Part shown: piece after piece, positions 14,728 to 24,124 of the stretch | How the letters are laid out: the number at the start of each line of letters is the position of its first letter | Numbering within the stretch: position 1 is the first letter of the stretch | From: Bacteroides sp. | GTDB lineage: Bacteria; Bacteroidota; Bacteroidia; Bacteroidales; Bacteroidaceae | Assembly (NCBI RefSeq): GCF_028690125.1 | Contig: NZ_JAQVBV010000039.1 | Location: 1-47,835, forward strand | DNA: 47,835 nt | Direction: 5' to 3' | Position numbers and translations under genes: made by a program | The notes under the pieces: model-generated | The model's input: the letters and a program-made list of their open reading frames with translations, nothing else | What the model was told of the DNA's origin: nothing | Databases searched by the model: none

Positions 14728-15747
14728 ATGATAGCTAAGATTGAACAACTTCTGAAAGAGGTAGAAACTATGCATGCCTCCAATGCTGAGGAACTCGAAG
14801 CTCTCCGCATTAAATACCTTAGTAAGAAGGGCGCCATTAACGACTTAATGGCTGATTTCCGTAACGTAGCTTCTGACCAGAAAAAGGTAGTCGGCATGAA
14901 ATTGAACGAACTGAAAACACTAGTGCAGGATAAAATCAACGCGCTTAAAGAACAGTTTGAAAGTCAGGATAATGGTTGCGACGGAGTAGATTTGACTCGT
15001 TCGGCTTATCCCGTAGAACTTGGTACACGCCATCCACTTTCTATTGTAAGAAATGAAATTATTGATATTTTCGCCCGCTTAGGATTCAGTATTGCCGAAG
15101 GTCCGGAAATTGAGGATGACTGGCATGTATTCTCTGCACTGAATTTTGCAGAAGACCATCCGGCACGCGATATGCAGGACACTTTCTTTATTGAATCACA
15201 CCCGGATATTTTATTACGTACGCACACCTCTTCCGTGCAAAGCCGTGTAATGGAAGTTTCTCAGCCTCCTATCCGTATTATCTGTCCGGGACGCGTATAC
15301 CGTAACGAAGCGATCAGCTACCGTGCGCACTGTTTCTTCCATCAGGTAGAAGCATTGTATGTAGATAAAGAAGTATCATTCACTGACCTGAAACAGGTAT
15401 TACTACTCTTTGCAAAAGAAATGTTCGGTGCAGATACAAAAATTCGTCTGCGCCCGTCATATTTCCCATTCACTGAACCTAGTGCGGAAATGGACATCAG
15501 TTGTAACATCTGTGGTGGCAAAGGTTGCCCATTCTGCAAACACACCGGTTGGGTAGAAATTCTTGGTTGTGGTATGGTTGATCCGAATGTATTGGATGCC
15601 AATGGAATTGATAGCAAAATATACAGTGGTTATGCGCTCGGTATGGGTATCGAACGTATCACTAACTTGAAATATCAGGTAAAAGACCTTCGTATGTTCT
15701 CCGAAAATGATACACGCTTCTTGAAGGAATTCGAGGCAGCTTATTAA
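14728..15747 (+). CDS. pheS: Phenylalanyl-tRNA synthetase alpha subunit
   Basis: The 339-residue class II catalytic subunit charges tRNA-Phe together with the PheT beta subunit, which is not adjacent here. The N-terminal coiled coil (residues 1-85) leads into the core, with RHPLSIVRNEI, motif 2 around YRNEAISYRAHCFFHQVE, and motif 3 GYALGMGIERIT at the end. An insertion near residues 254-266 carries four Cys spaced as in CNIC...CPFC, a possible zinc knuckle found in some bacterial PheS proteins but absent from E. coli. Length is normal for the family. Confidence 0.97.
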   Translation: MIAKIEQLLKEVETMHASNAEELEALRIKYLSKKGAINDLMADFRNVASDQKKVVGMKLNELKTLVQDKINALKEQFESQDNGCDGVDLTRSAYPVELGTRHPLSIVRNEIIDIFARLGFSIAEGPEIEDDWHVFSALNFAEDHPARDMQDTFFIESHPDILLRTHTSSVQSRVMEVSQPPIRIICPGRVYRNEAISYRAHCFFHQVEALYVDKEVSFTDLKQVLLLFAKEMFGADTKIRLRPSYFPFTEPSAEMDISCNICGGKGCPFCKHTGWVEILGCGMVDPNVLDANGIDSKIYSGYALGMGIERITNLKYQVKDLRMFSENDTRFLKEFEAAY

Positions 15748-15846
15748 AAAATCGGAGTGAATAAAACCTTAGTAAAATTTATCTAAGTTGAAGGTTATAA
15801 CTAACAAGTAGGAAAATTTTGCATAAGTAATAAACAACTTTCTTTC

Positions 15847-15920
15847 AGGCATAGATTACGCGGATTTCACGGTTCTCGTTCTTACTCCTTAAAACCGTGA
15901 AATCCGTGTAATCTATGCCT
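15847..15920 (+). terminator. 28-bp inverted repeat forming the pheS terminator
   Basis: The arms 15847-15874 and 15893-15920 are complementary at 27 of 28 positions (AGGCATAGATTACG... and its reverse complement) with an 18-base loop, and a T-run (15923-15929) follows. The arm sequence resembles a motif I recall as recurring in Bacteroides intergenic regions, so it may also be a dispersed repeat. Confidence 0.75.
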
Positions 15921-15966
15921 CATTTTTTTATACGTTCTGCAAAGACGACTGAATACATTATTCATT

Positions 15967-17166
15967 ATGGCAAAAGATAGACTCATTACTTCCAGTTACT
16001 GTTTCATCTTGGCAGCCAACTTCTTACTCTACTTTGGTTTCTGGTTGCTGATTCCTGTTTTGCCGTTCTACTTATCAGAATTCTTTCAAACGGGAAATTC
16101 GACTATTGGTTTGGTACTCTCTTGTTATACGGTAGCAGCACTTTGCATCCGACCATTTTCCGGTTATCTTCTTGACACGTTTGCACGTAAACCTCTTTAT
16201 CTATTTGCTTACTTCATCTTTATGTTAATGTTTGCCGGATATCTAATTGCCGGCACTCTCACTTTATTCATTACATTCCGAATCATTCATGGCGTTTCTT
16301 TCGGAATGGTGACCGTAGGCGGGAATACGGTAGTGATCGATATTATGCCATCTTCACGCAGAGGAGAAGGATTGGGGTATTATGGGCTTACCAACAACAT
16401 AGCTATGTCCATCGGCCCAATGTTCGGATTATTTCTACATGATGCAGGTGTAGCTTTTGCCACTATTTTCTGTTATTCACTAGGCTCATGTATCTTAGGT
16501 TTTTTAGCTGCAAATCTGGTTAAGACACCTTATAAGCCACCTGTAAAGCGGGAACCCATTTCACTTGACCGTTTTATTTTACTGAAAGGATTACCGGCAG
16601 GGTTCAGTCTTTTATTACTTTCAATTCCTTACGGAATGACAACCAATTATATTGCCATGTACGCCCGCCAAATAGGTCTTAATACTCAAACTGGTTTTTT
16701 CTTCACTTTCATGGCAATTGGCATGGCGATTTCACGAATTTTCTCGGGAAAAATAGTAGACCGGGGAAAGATTACACAAGTGATTGCAGCAGGACTTTAT
16801 CTCGTTGTATTCAGCTTTTTTCTACTAGCCTCTTGTGTATATCTGATTCAATGGAACGATAACGCTTGCATGATTATCTTTTTCGGAATCGCGCTATTGC
16901 TTGGCGTCGGATTCGGAATCATGTTTCCGGCGTTTAATACATTGTTTGTCAATCTCGCCCCTAACAACCAGCGCGGAACGGCAACATCTACATACCTTAC
17001 GTCTTGGGATGTAGGAATTGGCATCGGAATGCTGGCGGGAGGTTATATTGCCGAAATCAGTACTTTCGACAAAGCATACCTCTTCGGGGCTTGTCTAACT
17101 GTGGTATCCTCCATTTATTTCAATATAAAAGTAACGCCTCACTACCATAAAAACAAACTAAGATGA
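15967..17166 (+). CDS. Major facilitator superfamily transporter
   Basis: This 399-residue inner-membrane protein has 12 predicted helices. The MFS loop 2-3 signature appears as SGYLLDTFARKPLY near residues 65-78 (consensus GxLaDrxGrkp), and the matching half-repeat as GKIVDRGK near residue 260. It looks like a drug-proton antiporter of the general TCR type, and the substrate cannot be told. The stop overlaps the nth start (ATGA, 17163-17166), which indicates translational coupling with the endonuclease III gene. Confidence 0.9.
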   Translation: MAKDRLITSSYCFILAANFLLYFGFWLLIPVLPFYLSEFFQTGNSTIGLVLSCYTVAALCIRPFSGYLLDTFARKPLYLFAYFIFMLMFAGYLIAGTLTLFITFRIIHGVSFGMVTVGGNTVVIDIMPSSRRGEGLGYYGLTNNIAMSIGPMFGLFLHDAGVAFATIFCYSLGSCILGFLAANLVKTPYKPPVKREPISLDRFILLKGLPAGFSLLLLSIPYGMTTNYIAMYARQIGLNTQTGFFFTFMAIGMAISRIFSGKIVDRGKITQVIAAGLYLVVFSFFLLASCVYLIQWNDNACMIIFFGIALLLGVGFGIMFPAFNTLFVNLAPNNQRGTATSTYLTSWDVGIGIGMLAGGYIAEISTFDKAYLFGACLTVVSSIYFNIKVTPHYHKNKLR

Positions 17167-17840
17167 GAAAAACAGAACGTTATGAAAAGGTTATTGCCTG
17201 GTTTCAGGAAAATATGCCGGTAGCCGAAACAGAATTACATTACAAAAATCCTTATGAGTTGTTGATTGCAGTAATTCTTTCCGCACAATGTACGGATAAG
17301 CGGGTGAATATTATTACCCCTCCACTGTACAAAGATTTCCCGACTCCAGAAGTACTTGCCGAAAGCACACCGGAAGTGGTTTTTGAATATATCCGGAGTG
17401 TTTCTTATCCTAACAATAAAGCCAAACATCTGGTAGGTATGGCAAAAATGTTGGTAAATGATTTTAATAGTGAGGTTCCAGACAATCTGGAAGATTTGGT
17501 GAAACTACCCGGGGTAGGAAGAAAAACAGCAAATGTTATTCAATCCGTTGTGTTCAATAAAGCGGCAATGGCAGTAGATACGCATGTATTCCGTGTTAGT
17601 CACCGTATAGGGCTGGTTTCTGACAGTTGTAAAACTCCGTTTAGTGTAGAAAAAGAATTGATGAAAAATATTCCTGAAAGTCTGGTAGCAAAAGCTCATC
17701 ATTGGCTTATCCTGCACGGTCGTTACGTTTGTCAGGCACGAACTCCTAAATGTGACACCTGTGGTTTACAATTGATGTGCAAACATTTCTGCAACACATA
17801 TAAAGTTGCAAAAGAGACACCAAAAGCCAAGAATAAATAA
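17163..17840 (+). CDS. nth: Endonuclease III (DNA glycosylase/AP lyase)
   Basis: This 225-residue bifunctional base-excision repair enzyme removes oxidised pyrimidines and nicks the abasic site. The helix-hairpin-helix is LPGVGRKTANV with the catalytic Lys in GRKTA. The catalytic Asp is in VDTHVFRV. The C-terminal [4Fe-4S] loop fits C-x6-C-x2-C-x5-C exactly (CQARTPKCDTCGLQLMC, then HFC). Its start overlaps the MFS gene by four bases, so the two are co-translated although unrelated in function. Confidence 0.96.
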   Translation: MRKTERYEKVIAWFQENMPVAETELHYKNPYELLIAVILSAQCTDKRVNIITPPLYKDFPTPEVLAESTPEVVFEYIRSVSYPNNKAKHLVGMAKMLVNDFNSEVPDNLEDLVKLPGVGRKTANVIQSVVFNKAAMAVDTHVFRVSHRIGLVSDSCKTPFSVEKELMKNIPESLVAKAHHWLILHGRYVCQARTPKCDTCGLQLMCKHFCNTYKVAKETPKAKNK

Positions 17841-17871
17841 CGATTTAATAGTAGGAAACCGAAATAAATAG

Positions 17872-17879
17872 TAACTTTG
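17872..17879 (+). promoter_or_regulatory. -7 element for pgk
   Basis: TAACTTTG matches TAnnTTTG, 53 bases before the pgk start. No clear TTTG is found at the -33 position. Confidence 0.55.
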
Positions 17880-17932
17880 CGGTCAATCAAAAAAACGATG
17901 AACTTAAACACTTTTAAATAAAATAGAGTATT

Positions 17933-19192
17933 ATGCAGACAATTGACAAATTCAATTTTGCCGGTAAAAAGGCATTTGTTCGCGTGGACTTCAATGTACC
18001 TCTGGACGAAAACTTCAACATTACAGATGACACTCGTATGCGTGCAGCTCTTCCTACTTTGAAGAAGATTCTTGCAGACGGCGGTAGCATCATCATAGGT
18101 TCTCACTTGGGCCGTCCGAAAGGCGTTGCCGATAAATTCTCTTTAAAACATATCCTCAAACATCTGTCAGAATTGTTGGGCGTTGAAGTTCAGTTTGCTA
18201 ACGACTGTATGGGTGAAGAAGCCGCTGTGAAAGCTGCTGCTCTGCAACCGGGCGAAGTTCTGCTGCTCGAAAACCTCCGCTTCTATGCTGAAGAAGAAGG
18301 CAAACCAAGAGGTTTGGCAGAAGATGCAACAGATGAGGAAAAAGCTACTGCTAAAAAGGCTGTAAAAGAAAGCCAAAAAGAATTCACCAAGAAATTGGCT
18401 TCTTATGCAGACTGTTATGTAAATGATGCATTTGGTACTGCTCACCGTGCTCACGCTTCTACTGCATTAATCGCTAAATATTTCGATGCAGATAAAAAGA
18501 TGTTCGGTTACTTGATGGAGAAAGAAGTTAAAGCCGTTGATAAAGTATTGAATGACATTAAACGTCCATTCACTGCTATCATGGGTGGTTCCAAAGTTTC
18601 TTCTAAAATTGAAATCATTGAAAACCTGTTGAGCAAGGTAGATAATCTGATCATTGCAGGTGGTATGACTTATACATTTACCAAAGCTATGGGCGGTAAA
18701 ATCGGTATCTCTATCTGTGAAGATGATAAACTTGACCTGGCTTTGGATTTGGTAAAAAAAGCTAAAGAAAAAGGTGTAAATCTAGTATTGGCTGTAGACG
18801 CTAAGATCGCTGATGCTTTCTCTAACGATGCTAATACTCAGTTCTGCCCTGTTGATGAAATTCCTGACGGATGGGAAGGTCTTGATATCGGTCCTAAAAC
18901 TGAAGAAATCTTCGCTAATGTTATCAAACAGTCTAAGACTATCCTTTGGAATGGTCCTACAGGCGTATTCGAATTTGATAATTTTACTCACGGTTCACGT
19001 ACAGTAGGCGAGGCTATTGTTGAAGCAACTAAAAACGGCGCATTCTCACTTGTTGGTGGTGGTGACTCTGTAGCTTGTGTAAACAAGTTTGGTTTAGCGA
19101 ACGGTGTATCTTATGTTTCTACAGGTGGTGGAGCATTGCTCGAAGCAATCGAAGGAAAAATTCTTCCGGGCATTGCTGCTATTAAAGAATAA
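17933..19192 (+). CDS. pgk: Phosphoglycerate kinase
   Basis: This 419-residue glycolytic enzyme transfers phosphate from 1,3-bisphosphoglycerate to ADP. The signature RVDFNVPLD lies at the N-terminus, substrate-binding GSHLGRPKG near residue 60, AHRAHAST near residue 170, and the nucleotide loop GGGDSVAC near residue 375. Length and domain order are normal. Codon usage is strongly biased, as expected for a highly expressed gene. It is transcribed alone between its promoter at 17872 and a hairpin at 19238-19269. Confidence 0.97.
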   Translation: MQTIDKFNFAGKKAFVRVDFNVPLDENFNITDDTRMRAALPTLKKILADGGSIIIGSHLGRPKGVADKFSLKHILKHLSELLGVEVQFANDCMGEEAAVKAAALQPGEVLLLENLRFYAEEEGKPRGLAEDATDEEKATAKKAVKESQKEFTKKLASYADCYVNDAFGTAHRAHASTALIAKYFDADKKMFGYLMEKEVKAVDKVLNDIKRPFTAIMGGSKVSSKIEIIENLLSKVDNLIIAGGMTYTFTKAMGGKIGISICEDDKLDLALDLVKKAKEKGVNLVLAVDAKIADAFSNDANTQFCPVDEIPDGWEGLDIGPKTEEIFANVIKQSKTILWNGPTGVFEFDNFTHGSRTVGEAIVEATKNGAFSLVGGGDSVACVNKFGLANGVSYVSTGGGALLEAIEGKILPGIAAIKE

Positions 19193-19237
19193 GATCAATT
19201 AGTTGAAATAATGTTAAGATCTAAAAGATAGATTATA

Positions 19238-19269
19238 AAGGGCAGTTCTTTGTGAAAAGAGTTGCCCTT
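19238..19269 (+). terminator. Hairpin downstream of pgk
   Basis: AAGGGCAGTTCTTT (19238-19251) pairs with AAAGAGTTGCCCTT (19256-19269) around GTGA, with two mismatches. No long T-run follows. Its position argues against the upstream start at 19252 for the next gene. Confidence 0.6.
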
Positions 19270-19287
19270 AATTACAAATATGAAGGT

Positions 19288-20256
19288 ATGAAAAAGCTGA
19301 TACTTTTATTCTGTATCTTACTTTCTTTTCTTTCTTCTTGTCAAAGAAAAAAAGGAGAAAGTTCTTTTCTTACTCCAACAGAATTACAGTCTCTCAAATT
19401 AGGTGTGATGCCAACTTTAGAGGGAATTCCTTTCTACATCGCTCAAAAACAAGGTATCTATGATTCATTAAAGTTACAATTAAAGATTCTTCCCTTTTAT
19501 TCTGCCAACGATCGGGATGCTGCATTTCAGGCTCAGCAAGTAGATGGCATAATTACCGATTATTCAAGTGCTGTAATTCTACAAGCCAACCACCACACAG
19601 ATTTAGGACTTATTCAGAAAAATGACGGATATTTCTGCTTTATCGTATCCAAAGAAAGTGGTATCAACCAATTAAAAGAACTCAAAAATAAAAATATTGC
19701 CGTTTCGCGTAATACAATTATCGAATACGCTACCGATTTATTACTAGATAAAGCAGGAATTAAAACTACACAAATAAATAAACCTGAAATAGGTCAAATT
19801 CCTCTCCGTTCACAAATGTTAGACTTTGACCAATTGGATGCCTCTTTTTTACCCGATCCTGCTGCTACTATTGCCATGAACAATGGACATCGTTCTTTAG
19901 TAAGTACCCGAGAGTTAGGCATTAACTTCAGCGTCACTGCTTTTTCCCGTAAAGCTCTTAACGAAAAAAGGAAAGAAATCAAATTACTTATTATAGGATA
20001 CAACCTCGGTGTAGATTATATGAAGACACATCCACAAAAAGAATGGGAACAAGTGTTGATAGAAATAGGTATCCCGGAAAATCTGACTGGATTAATTGCA
20101 CTTCCTGCTTACAAAAAAGCGACACACCCTTCACCGGAAACAGCAATAAAAGCAATAAACTGGCTGAAAGCACATCACCGTATACCCGAAACATACAAAG
20201 GAAATAATCTGATAGACACCACGTATAGCCACCTCGGATTAACCACTATGCAATAA
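19288..20256 (+). CDS. NMT1/THI5-like substrate-binding lipoprotein
   Basis: The start at MKKLILLFCILLSFLSSC puts a lipobox (FLSSC) at residues 14-18 of a 322-residue product; the in-frame start 12 codons upstream lies in the pgk hairpin. The mature protein follows the type 2 periplasmic binding fold of nitrate, sulfonate and thiamine-precursor receptors: LGVMPTLEGIPFYIAQKQGIYD at the N-terminus (split by a short loop), DGIITDYSSAVI, and LDASFLPDPAATIA. No ABC permease or ATPase gene is adjacent; the neighbour is a porin. The ligand is unknown. Confidence 0.85.
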   Translation: MKKLILLFCILLSFLSSCQRKKGESSFLTPTELQSLKLGVMPTLEGIPFYIAQKQGIYDSLKLQLKILPFYSANDRDAAFQAQQVDGIITDYSSAVILQANHHTDLGLIQKNDGYFCFIVSKESGINQLKELKNKNIAVSRNTIIEYATDLLLDKAGIKTTQINKPEIGQIPLRSQMLDFDQLDASFLPDPAATIAMNNGHRSLVSTRELGINFSVTAFSRKALNEKRKEIKLLIIGYNLGVDYMKTHPQKEWEQVLIEIGIPENLTGLIALPAYKKATHPSPETAIKAINWLKAHHRIPETYKGNNLIDTTYSHLGLTTMQ

Positions 20257-20266
20257 ACAACAACTC

Positions 20267-21310
20267 ATGAAAAAAAAAATCCTTCAAATCTCTATTATTG
20301 TATTAAGCATACTAAGTATGCAAAATACTATTAATGCTCAGGAAAACAGACCACTCAATCAAGTCGTCAATACTCTAAAAGAACGAATCAGCCTCGCTGG
20401 TTATGCACAACTTGGATATACGTACGACGATGCCACTAAACCAGACAATACATTCGACATTAAGCGCATCATCTTTATGGCCCATGGAAAAATCACAGAC
20501 CGATGGACCTGCGACTTCATGTACGATTTCTATAATAGTGGTATGCTACTGGAAATCTATACAGATTATCAGTTTTTTAATGGACTCACAGCACGTATTG
20601 GAGAATTCAAAGTTCCCTATACCATTGAGAATGAATTATCCCCTACAACCGTAGAATTAATTAATTGTTATTCTCAATCAGTATGCTATCTAGCAGGCGT
20701 TAGTGGTAGCGACAAATGCTATGGCATGACCTCAGGACGAGATATCGGTTTAATGCTTTATGGAAAACTATTTAATGACTTTTTGCAATATAAAGCTGCT
20801 GTAATGAATGGCCAGGGACTGAATACAAAAGACAAAAACAGCCAAAAAGATATTGTCGGCAATTTGATGATTTATCCGCTAAAATGTTTATCTGTCGGAG
20901 GCTCGTTTATCCGGGGAACCGGACATGCCATAGCAGATTCCGAATATACAGGGATTAAAACCGGAGAGAACTATGCTAAAAAACGTTGGAGCATAGGGGG
21001 TATGTTTACTTCTACTATGATCAATTTCCGTTCTGAATATCTTGCAGGAAAAGACAAAGAAGTAAAAAGTGAAGGATTCTATGCTACAGGAAGCTTACGT
21101 TTAGTACAGAATCTCGATTTGATAGCCTCTTTTGATTATTTTAATCCTAACAAAGCAGCTGACTTCAAACAAAATAATTATATAGCCGGACTGCAATATT
21201 GGTTTTATCCAAGATGTCGTCTGCAAGCTCAATATACATTCTGTGACAAAAAAGGAAATGGACTGAAAAGCTCAAATCTAATACAAGCACAAGTACAAGT
21301 TCGATTCTAA
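20267..21310 (+). CDS. OprP/OprO-type outer-membrane porin
   Basis: This 347-residue beta-barrel protein has a signal peptide ending NAQ (residues 1-24) and the porin O/P pattern: SLAGYAQLGYTYDD, FDIKRIIFMAHGKITDRW, ARIGEFKVPYTIENE, and a C-terminal strand ending in Phe (QAQVQVRF), as needed for barrel assembly. Two Cys flank a loop near VELINCYSQSVC. The gene starts 10 bases after the binding lipoprotein, so the two probably form one uptake unit for a small anionic or cofactor-like solute. The substrate is inferred only in outline. Confidence 0.85.
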   Translation: MKKKILQISIIVLSILSMQNTINAQENRPLNQVVNTLKERISLAGYAQLGYTYDDATKPDNTFDIKRIIFMAHGKITDRWTCDFMYDFYNSGMLLEIYTDYQFFNGLTARIGEFKVPYTIENELSPTTVELINCYSQSVCYLAGVSGSDKCYGMTSGRDIGLMLYGKLFNDFLQYKAAVMNGQGLNTKDKNSQKDIVGNLMIYPLKCLSVGGSFIRGTGHAIADSEYTGIKTGENYAKKRWSIGGMFTSTMINFRSEYLAGKDKEVKSEGFYATGSLRLVQNLDLIASFDYFNPNKAADFKQNNYIAGLQYWFYPRCRLQAQYTFCDKKGNGLKSSNLIQAQVQVRF

Positions 21311-21399
21311 AAGCTTTCTTTCATATCCTTTTTGGCATTCTTTTTGTTATATAACAAACTATATTTATTCATTTACGGATTGAAATAAATGATTGAACA

Positions 21400-23607
21400 A
21401 TGATGAACGAAAAAACAATTAATGATCAATACGCATATATACGTACCCTTCTTGAAGATAAAAGACTCAAAGAGGCATTAATGCAGTTAGAGTCTTTACT
21501 CTGGCAATGTCCCGATTGGAACTTACGGACACAACTGGAACAACTTCAGACTTCCTACAAGTATATGCTAGACTATATGCGCCAAGGGATTAATGACCCT
21601 GAACGCTGGAATGTACACCGTAAATTAGTAGCTGATACATGGAGTATTGCCGATCAGTCACGTGTATTGATGTCGGACAATGCCTCTTCAAGATATTACC
21701 ATGAGGTACGACGTACTCCTCGTACAGAAGAACTAGCAACTTACGATCTAAAAAGGTTGTTACACGTATTAGAATCTTTCAATGACGATATGGCAGTAAG
21801 CGGGCTTCTTTCTGAAGCTAAAACACTTGAAGTTATGAAACGTCATGAAGACACCCTCAAATTTTTATTTCTAGAAGGTTGGACTAATAATGCATGGAAT
21901 CTCCAACAAGAAGAGGATGCCAAAGCTTTGCTTGTTTCAGAACAGCTTTCAATAGATGACTTATGTTTATACATCAGTGCAATCATGCTCAGTCTGATGG
22001 AGTGTTTCGATTTACGCAAAATCATGTGGCTACTAAATGCCTATCAACACTCAAATGTAAATGTGAGCCAACGGGCTTTGGTGAGTGTTGTTATTACCTT
22101 TCATATCTATAGGAACCGCCTTACTCTCTATCCGGAATTACTCAAAAGAATAGACCTCATAGCAGAAAACTCTTCTTTCCAAAAAGATGTAGCACGTATC
22201 TATCACCAAATGTTGCTTTGCCAAGAAACAGAGAAGATAGACAAAAAAATGAGAGAAGAAATTATCCCCGAAATGTTGAAGAACGCCTCATCCATACGGA
22301 ATACTCGATTCGGCATGGAAGAAAACGAAGAAGAAAACAATGATACAAATCCGGATTGGGAGGAAGCATTTGAGAAATCAGGTTTGAGCGATAAGTTGCG
22401 TGAAATGAACGAATTGCAATTGGAAGGAGCAGATGTATATATGAGTACCTTTGCCGGTCTGAAAAGTTATCCGTTTTTCCGCGAAGTACATAATTGGTTT
22501 TATCCGTTCACTAAACAACAGTCTGACGTACATAAAATGTTGGAATCAAAAGCAAACGAAAAAAATAGTTTGTTAGACATACTCCTTCAATCAGGATTCT
22601 TTAGCAATAGTGATAAATATTCTCTCTTCTTTACTATTCAACAGTTGCCTAAAGCACAACAAGACATGATGTTAAGTCAGCTTAACGAGCAACAAATGGC
22701 AGAATTAACAGAAAAGTCGAATGCAGAAACGATGAAAAGATTCTTCGAACGACCGGGAACTGTCAGTAACCAATATTTGCACGACCTATACAGGTTCTTC
22801 AAACTTAGCCTACGTCGCCAAGAGTTTAGGGATATATTTAAAGAAAAACTCGATTTACATCATATCCCCGCCCTAGACAATGTGCTTTATCGGGAAGATA
22901 TATTATTCCCGATTGCCGACTTTTACATAAAGAAAGAACGCTGGGACGAAGCAATTGAAATTTATGAAGAATTGGAAGTGATTGAAGCTTTAGACAAAAA
23001 TGCAGCAGAATGCTATCAGAAACTGGGCTTTGCCTTACAAAAGAAGAAGAAGTATGCAGCAGCCATTGATGCCTATCTGAAAGCTGACACATTGAAACCT
23101 GACAATATTTGGAACAATCGTCATTTGGCGACTTGTTATCGTTTGAATAGAAATTATCAGGCATCACTCACTTATTATAAGAAGGTAGAAGAAGTAGCTC
23201 CCAAAGATACAAATGTCACTTTCTATATTGGCAGTTGTCTCACCGAACTCCGACAAAATGAAGAAGCATTAAATTATTTCTTCAAACTGGATTTCATGGA
23301 AAATAATAGTATCAGAGCATGGCGTGGGATTGGTTGGTGTTCATTCATCGGTTTGAAATACGAACAGGCAATCAAGTACTATGAAAAAATTATTGAACAG
23401 AAACCATTGGCTATCGACTTCATGAATGCCGGGCATGTCGCTTGGGTAATGGGAGATATTCAGAAAGCCGCCATATTTTATGGAAAAGCTATTACCATAA
23501 GTGGCAGTAGAGAACATTTTTTGGAAATGTTCCACAAAGACGAGGAATCTCTTCTTAAACTAGGCATTAGAGAGGAGGACATTCCATTAATGCTTGATTT
23601 ATTGTAA
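21400..23607 (+). CDS. Large tetratricopeptide-repeat protein
   Basis: The 735-residue cytoplasmic protein has no signal peptide (MMNEKTINDQ). The first 500 residues are helical and of no recognised family, with an acidic insert near residue 310 (EENEEENNDTNPD). The C-terminal 230 residues hold TPR units, for example WDEAIEIYEELEVIEALD, YAAAIDAYLKADTLKPDN, YQASLTYYKKVEEVAPKD and YEQAIKYYEKIIEQKP. TPR arrays mediate protein contacts, so it is likely a scaffold or regulator. It is transcribed alone and followed by a hairpin at 23660-23694. Confidence 0.8.
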   Translation: MMNEKTINDQYAYIRTLLEDKRLKEALMQLESLLWQCPDWNLRTQLEQLQTSYKYMLDYMRQGINDPERWNVHRKLVADTWSIADQSRVLMSDNASSRYYHEVRRTPRTEELATYDLKRLLHVLESFNDDMAVSGLLSEAKTLEVMKRHEDTLKFLFLEGWTNNAWNLQQEEDAKALLVSEQLSIDDLCLYISAIMLSLMECFDLRKIMWLLNAYQHSNVNVSQRALVSVVITFHIYRNRLTLYPELLKRIDLIAENSSFQKDVARIYHQMLLCQETEKIDKKMREEIIPEMLKNASSIRNTRFGMEENEEENNDTNPDWEEAFEKSGLSDKLREMNELQLEGADVYMSTFAGLKSYPFFREVHNWFYPFTKQQSDVHKMLESKANEKNSLLDILLQSGFFSNSDKYSLFFTIQQLPKAQQDMMLSQLNEQQMAELTEKSNAETMKRFFERPGTVSNQYLHDLYRFFKLSLRRQEFRDIFKEKLDLHHIPALDNVLYREDILFPIADFYIKKERWDEAIEIYEELEVIEALDKNAAECYQKLGFALQKKKKYAAAIDAYLKADTLKPDNIWNNRHLATCYRLNRNYQASLTYYKKVEEVAPKDTNVTFYIGSCLTELRQNEEALNYFFKLDFMENNSIRAWRGIGWCSFIGLKYEQAIKYYEKIIEQKPLAIDFMNAGHVAWVMGDIQKAAIFYGKAITISGSREHFLEMFHKDEESLLKLGIREEDIPLMLDLL

Positions 23608-23659
23608 TATACTGTAATTAATGCGAGTGCTACAAAAGTGAACTGAAAGCTGAACCGAA

Positions 23660-23694
23660 AATAGCTCAGGATGGAAATAATATTCTGAGCTATT
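23660..23694. terminator. Hairpin after the TPR gene
   Basis: AATAGCTCAG (23660-23669) and CTGAGCTATT (23685-23694) are perfectly complementary with a 15-base loop. Only a weak T-run follows on the plus strand, so termination efficiency is uncertain. It may serve both directions. Confidence 0.55.
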
Positions 23695-23759
23695 ACACTT
23701 TAAAAGATATCCCTACAATATTCTTATCATCTCAAATTATTTTCCAGTAGGCTTTAATT

Positions 23760-24112
23760 TTAGAAAAGCAGTGATCGAATTACATTTTTAGCTTCTCTGT
23801 TAAACTGTCTATTTTCCGATTTAAAGTAATAAAACTTACATATTACATCAAATCCTAATTTTTGGTAAATAGAAACAGTCTTAACATTATGTTGCGATAC
23901 TTCCAATAAACATTCTTTAACACCCACCTCTTTTTTTAGTCAAGGAATAGAATATTCAAACACTATAAAAGAAAGCTTAAGATCAAAGCCACGCCATTCT
24001 AAATTTGCTTTAAGTTCGACATTATTCAATTGAGCTTCATAATCAGAAAAGCTTGTCAGAACAACTCAAATACGTCATAGAAGTCTATATTATCCAAATA
24101 TTTGATCTCCAT
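23760..24112 (-). pseudogene. Decayed GNAT acetyltransferase
   Basis: From 24112 the minus strand reads MEIKYLDNIDFYDVFE, then needs a frameshift to continue as TSFSDYEAQLNN and LEWRGFDLKLSF. The sequence then jumps directly to FEYSIP, a stop codon, and LKKEVGVKECLLEVSQHN...VSIYQKLGFDV, the C-terminal half of a GNAT enzyme. The central part that normally holds the acetyl-CoA loop (R/Q-x-x-G-x-G/A) is missing, so there are at least three lesions: a frameshift, an internal deletion and a nonsense codon. It lies between the TPR gene and maf in otherwise intact chromosome. The ancestral substrate is unknown. Confidence 0.85.
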
Positions 24113-24124
24113 AGCTATTCTATT

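Noticed and set aside
14608..14775. A 402-residue version of the TonB-C protein
   Set aside because: The extra 56 codons run through the divergent promoter region and would hide the signal peptide inside the protein.
17732..18106. A minus-strand ORF across the nth-pgk junction
   Set aside because: It is antisense to two strongly supported genes and contains their promoter.
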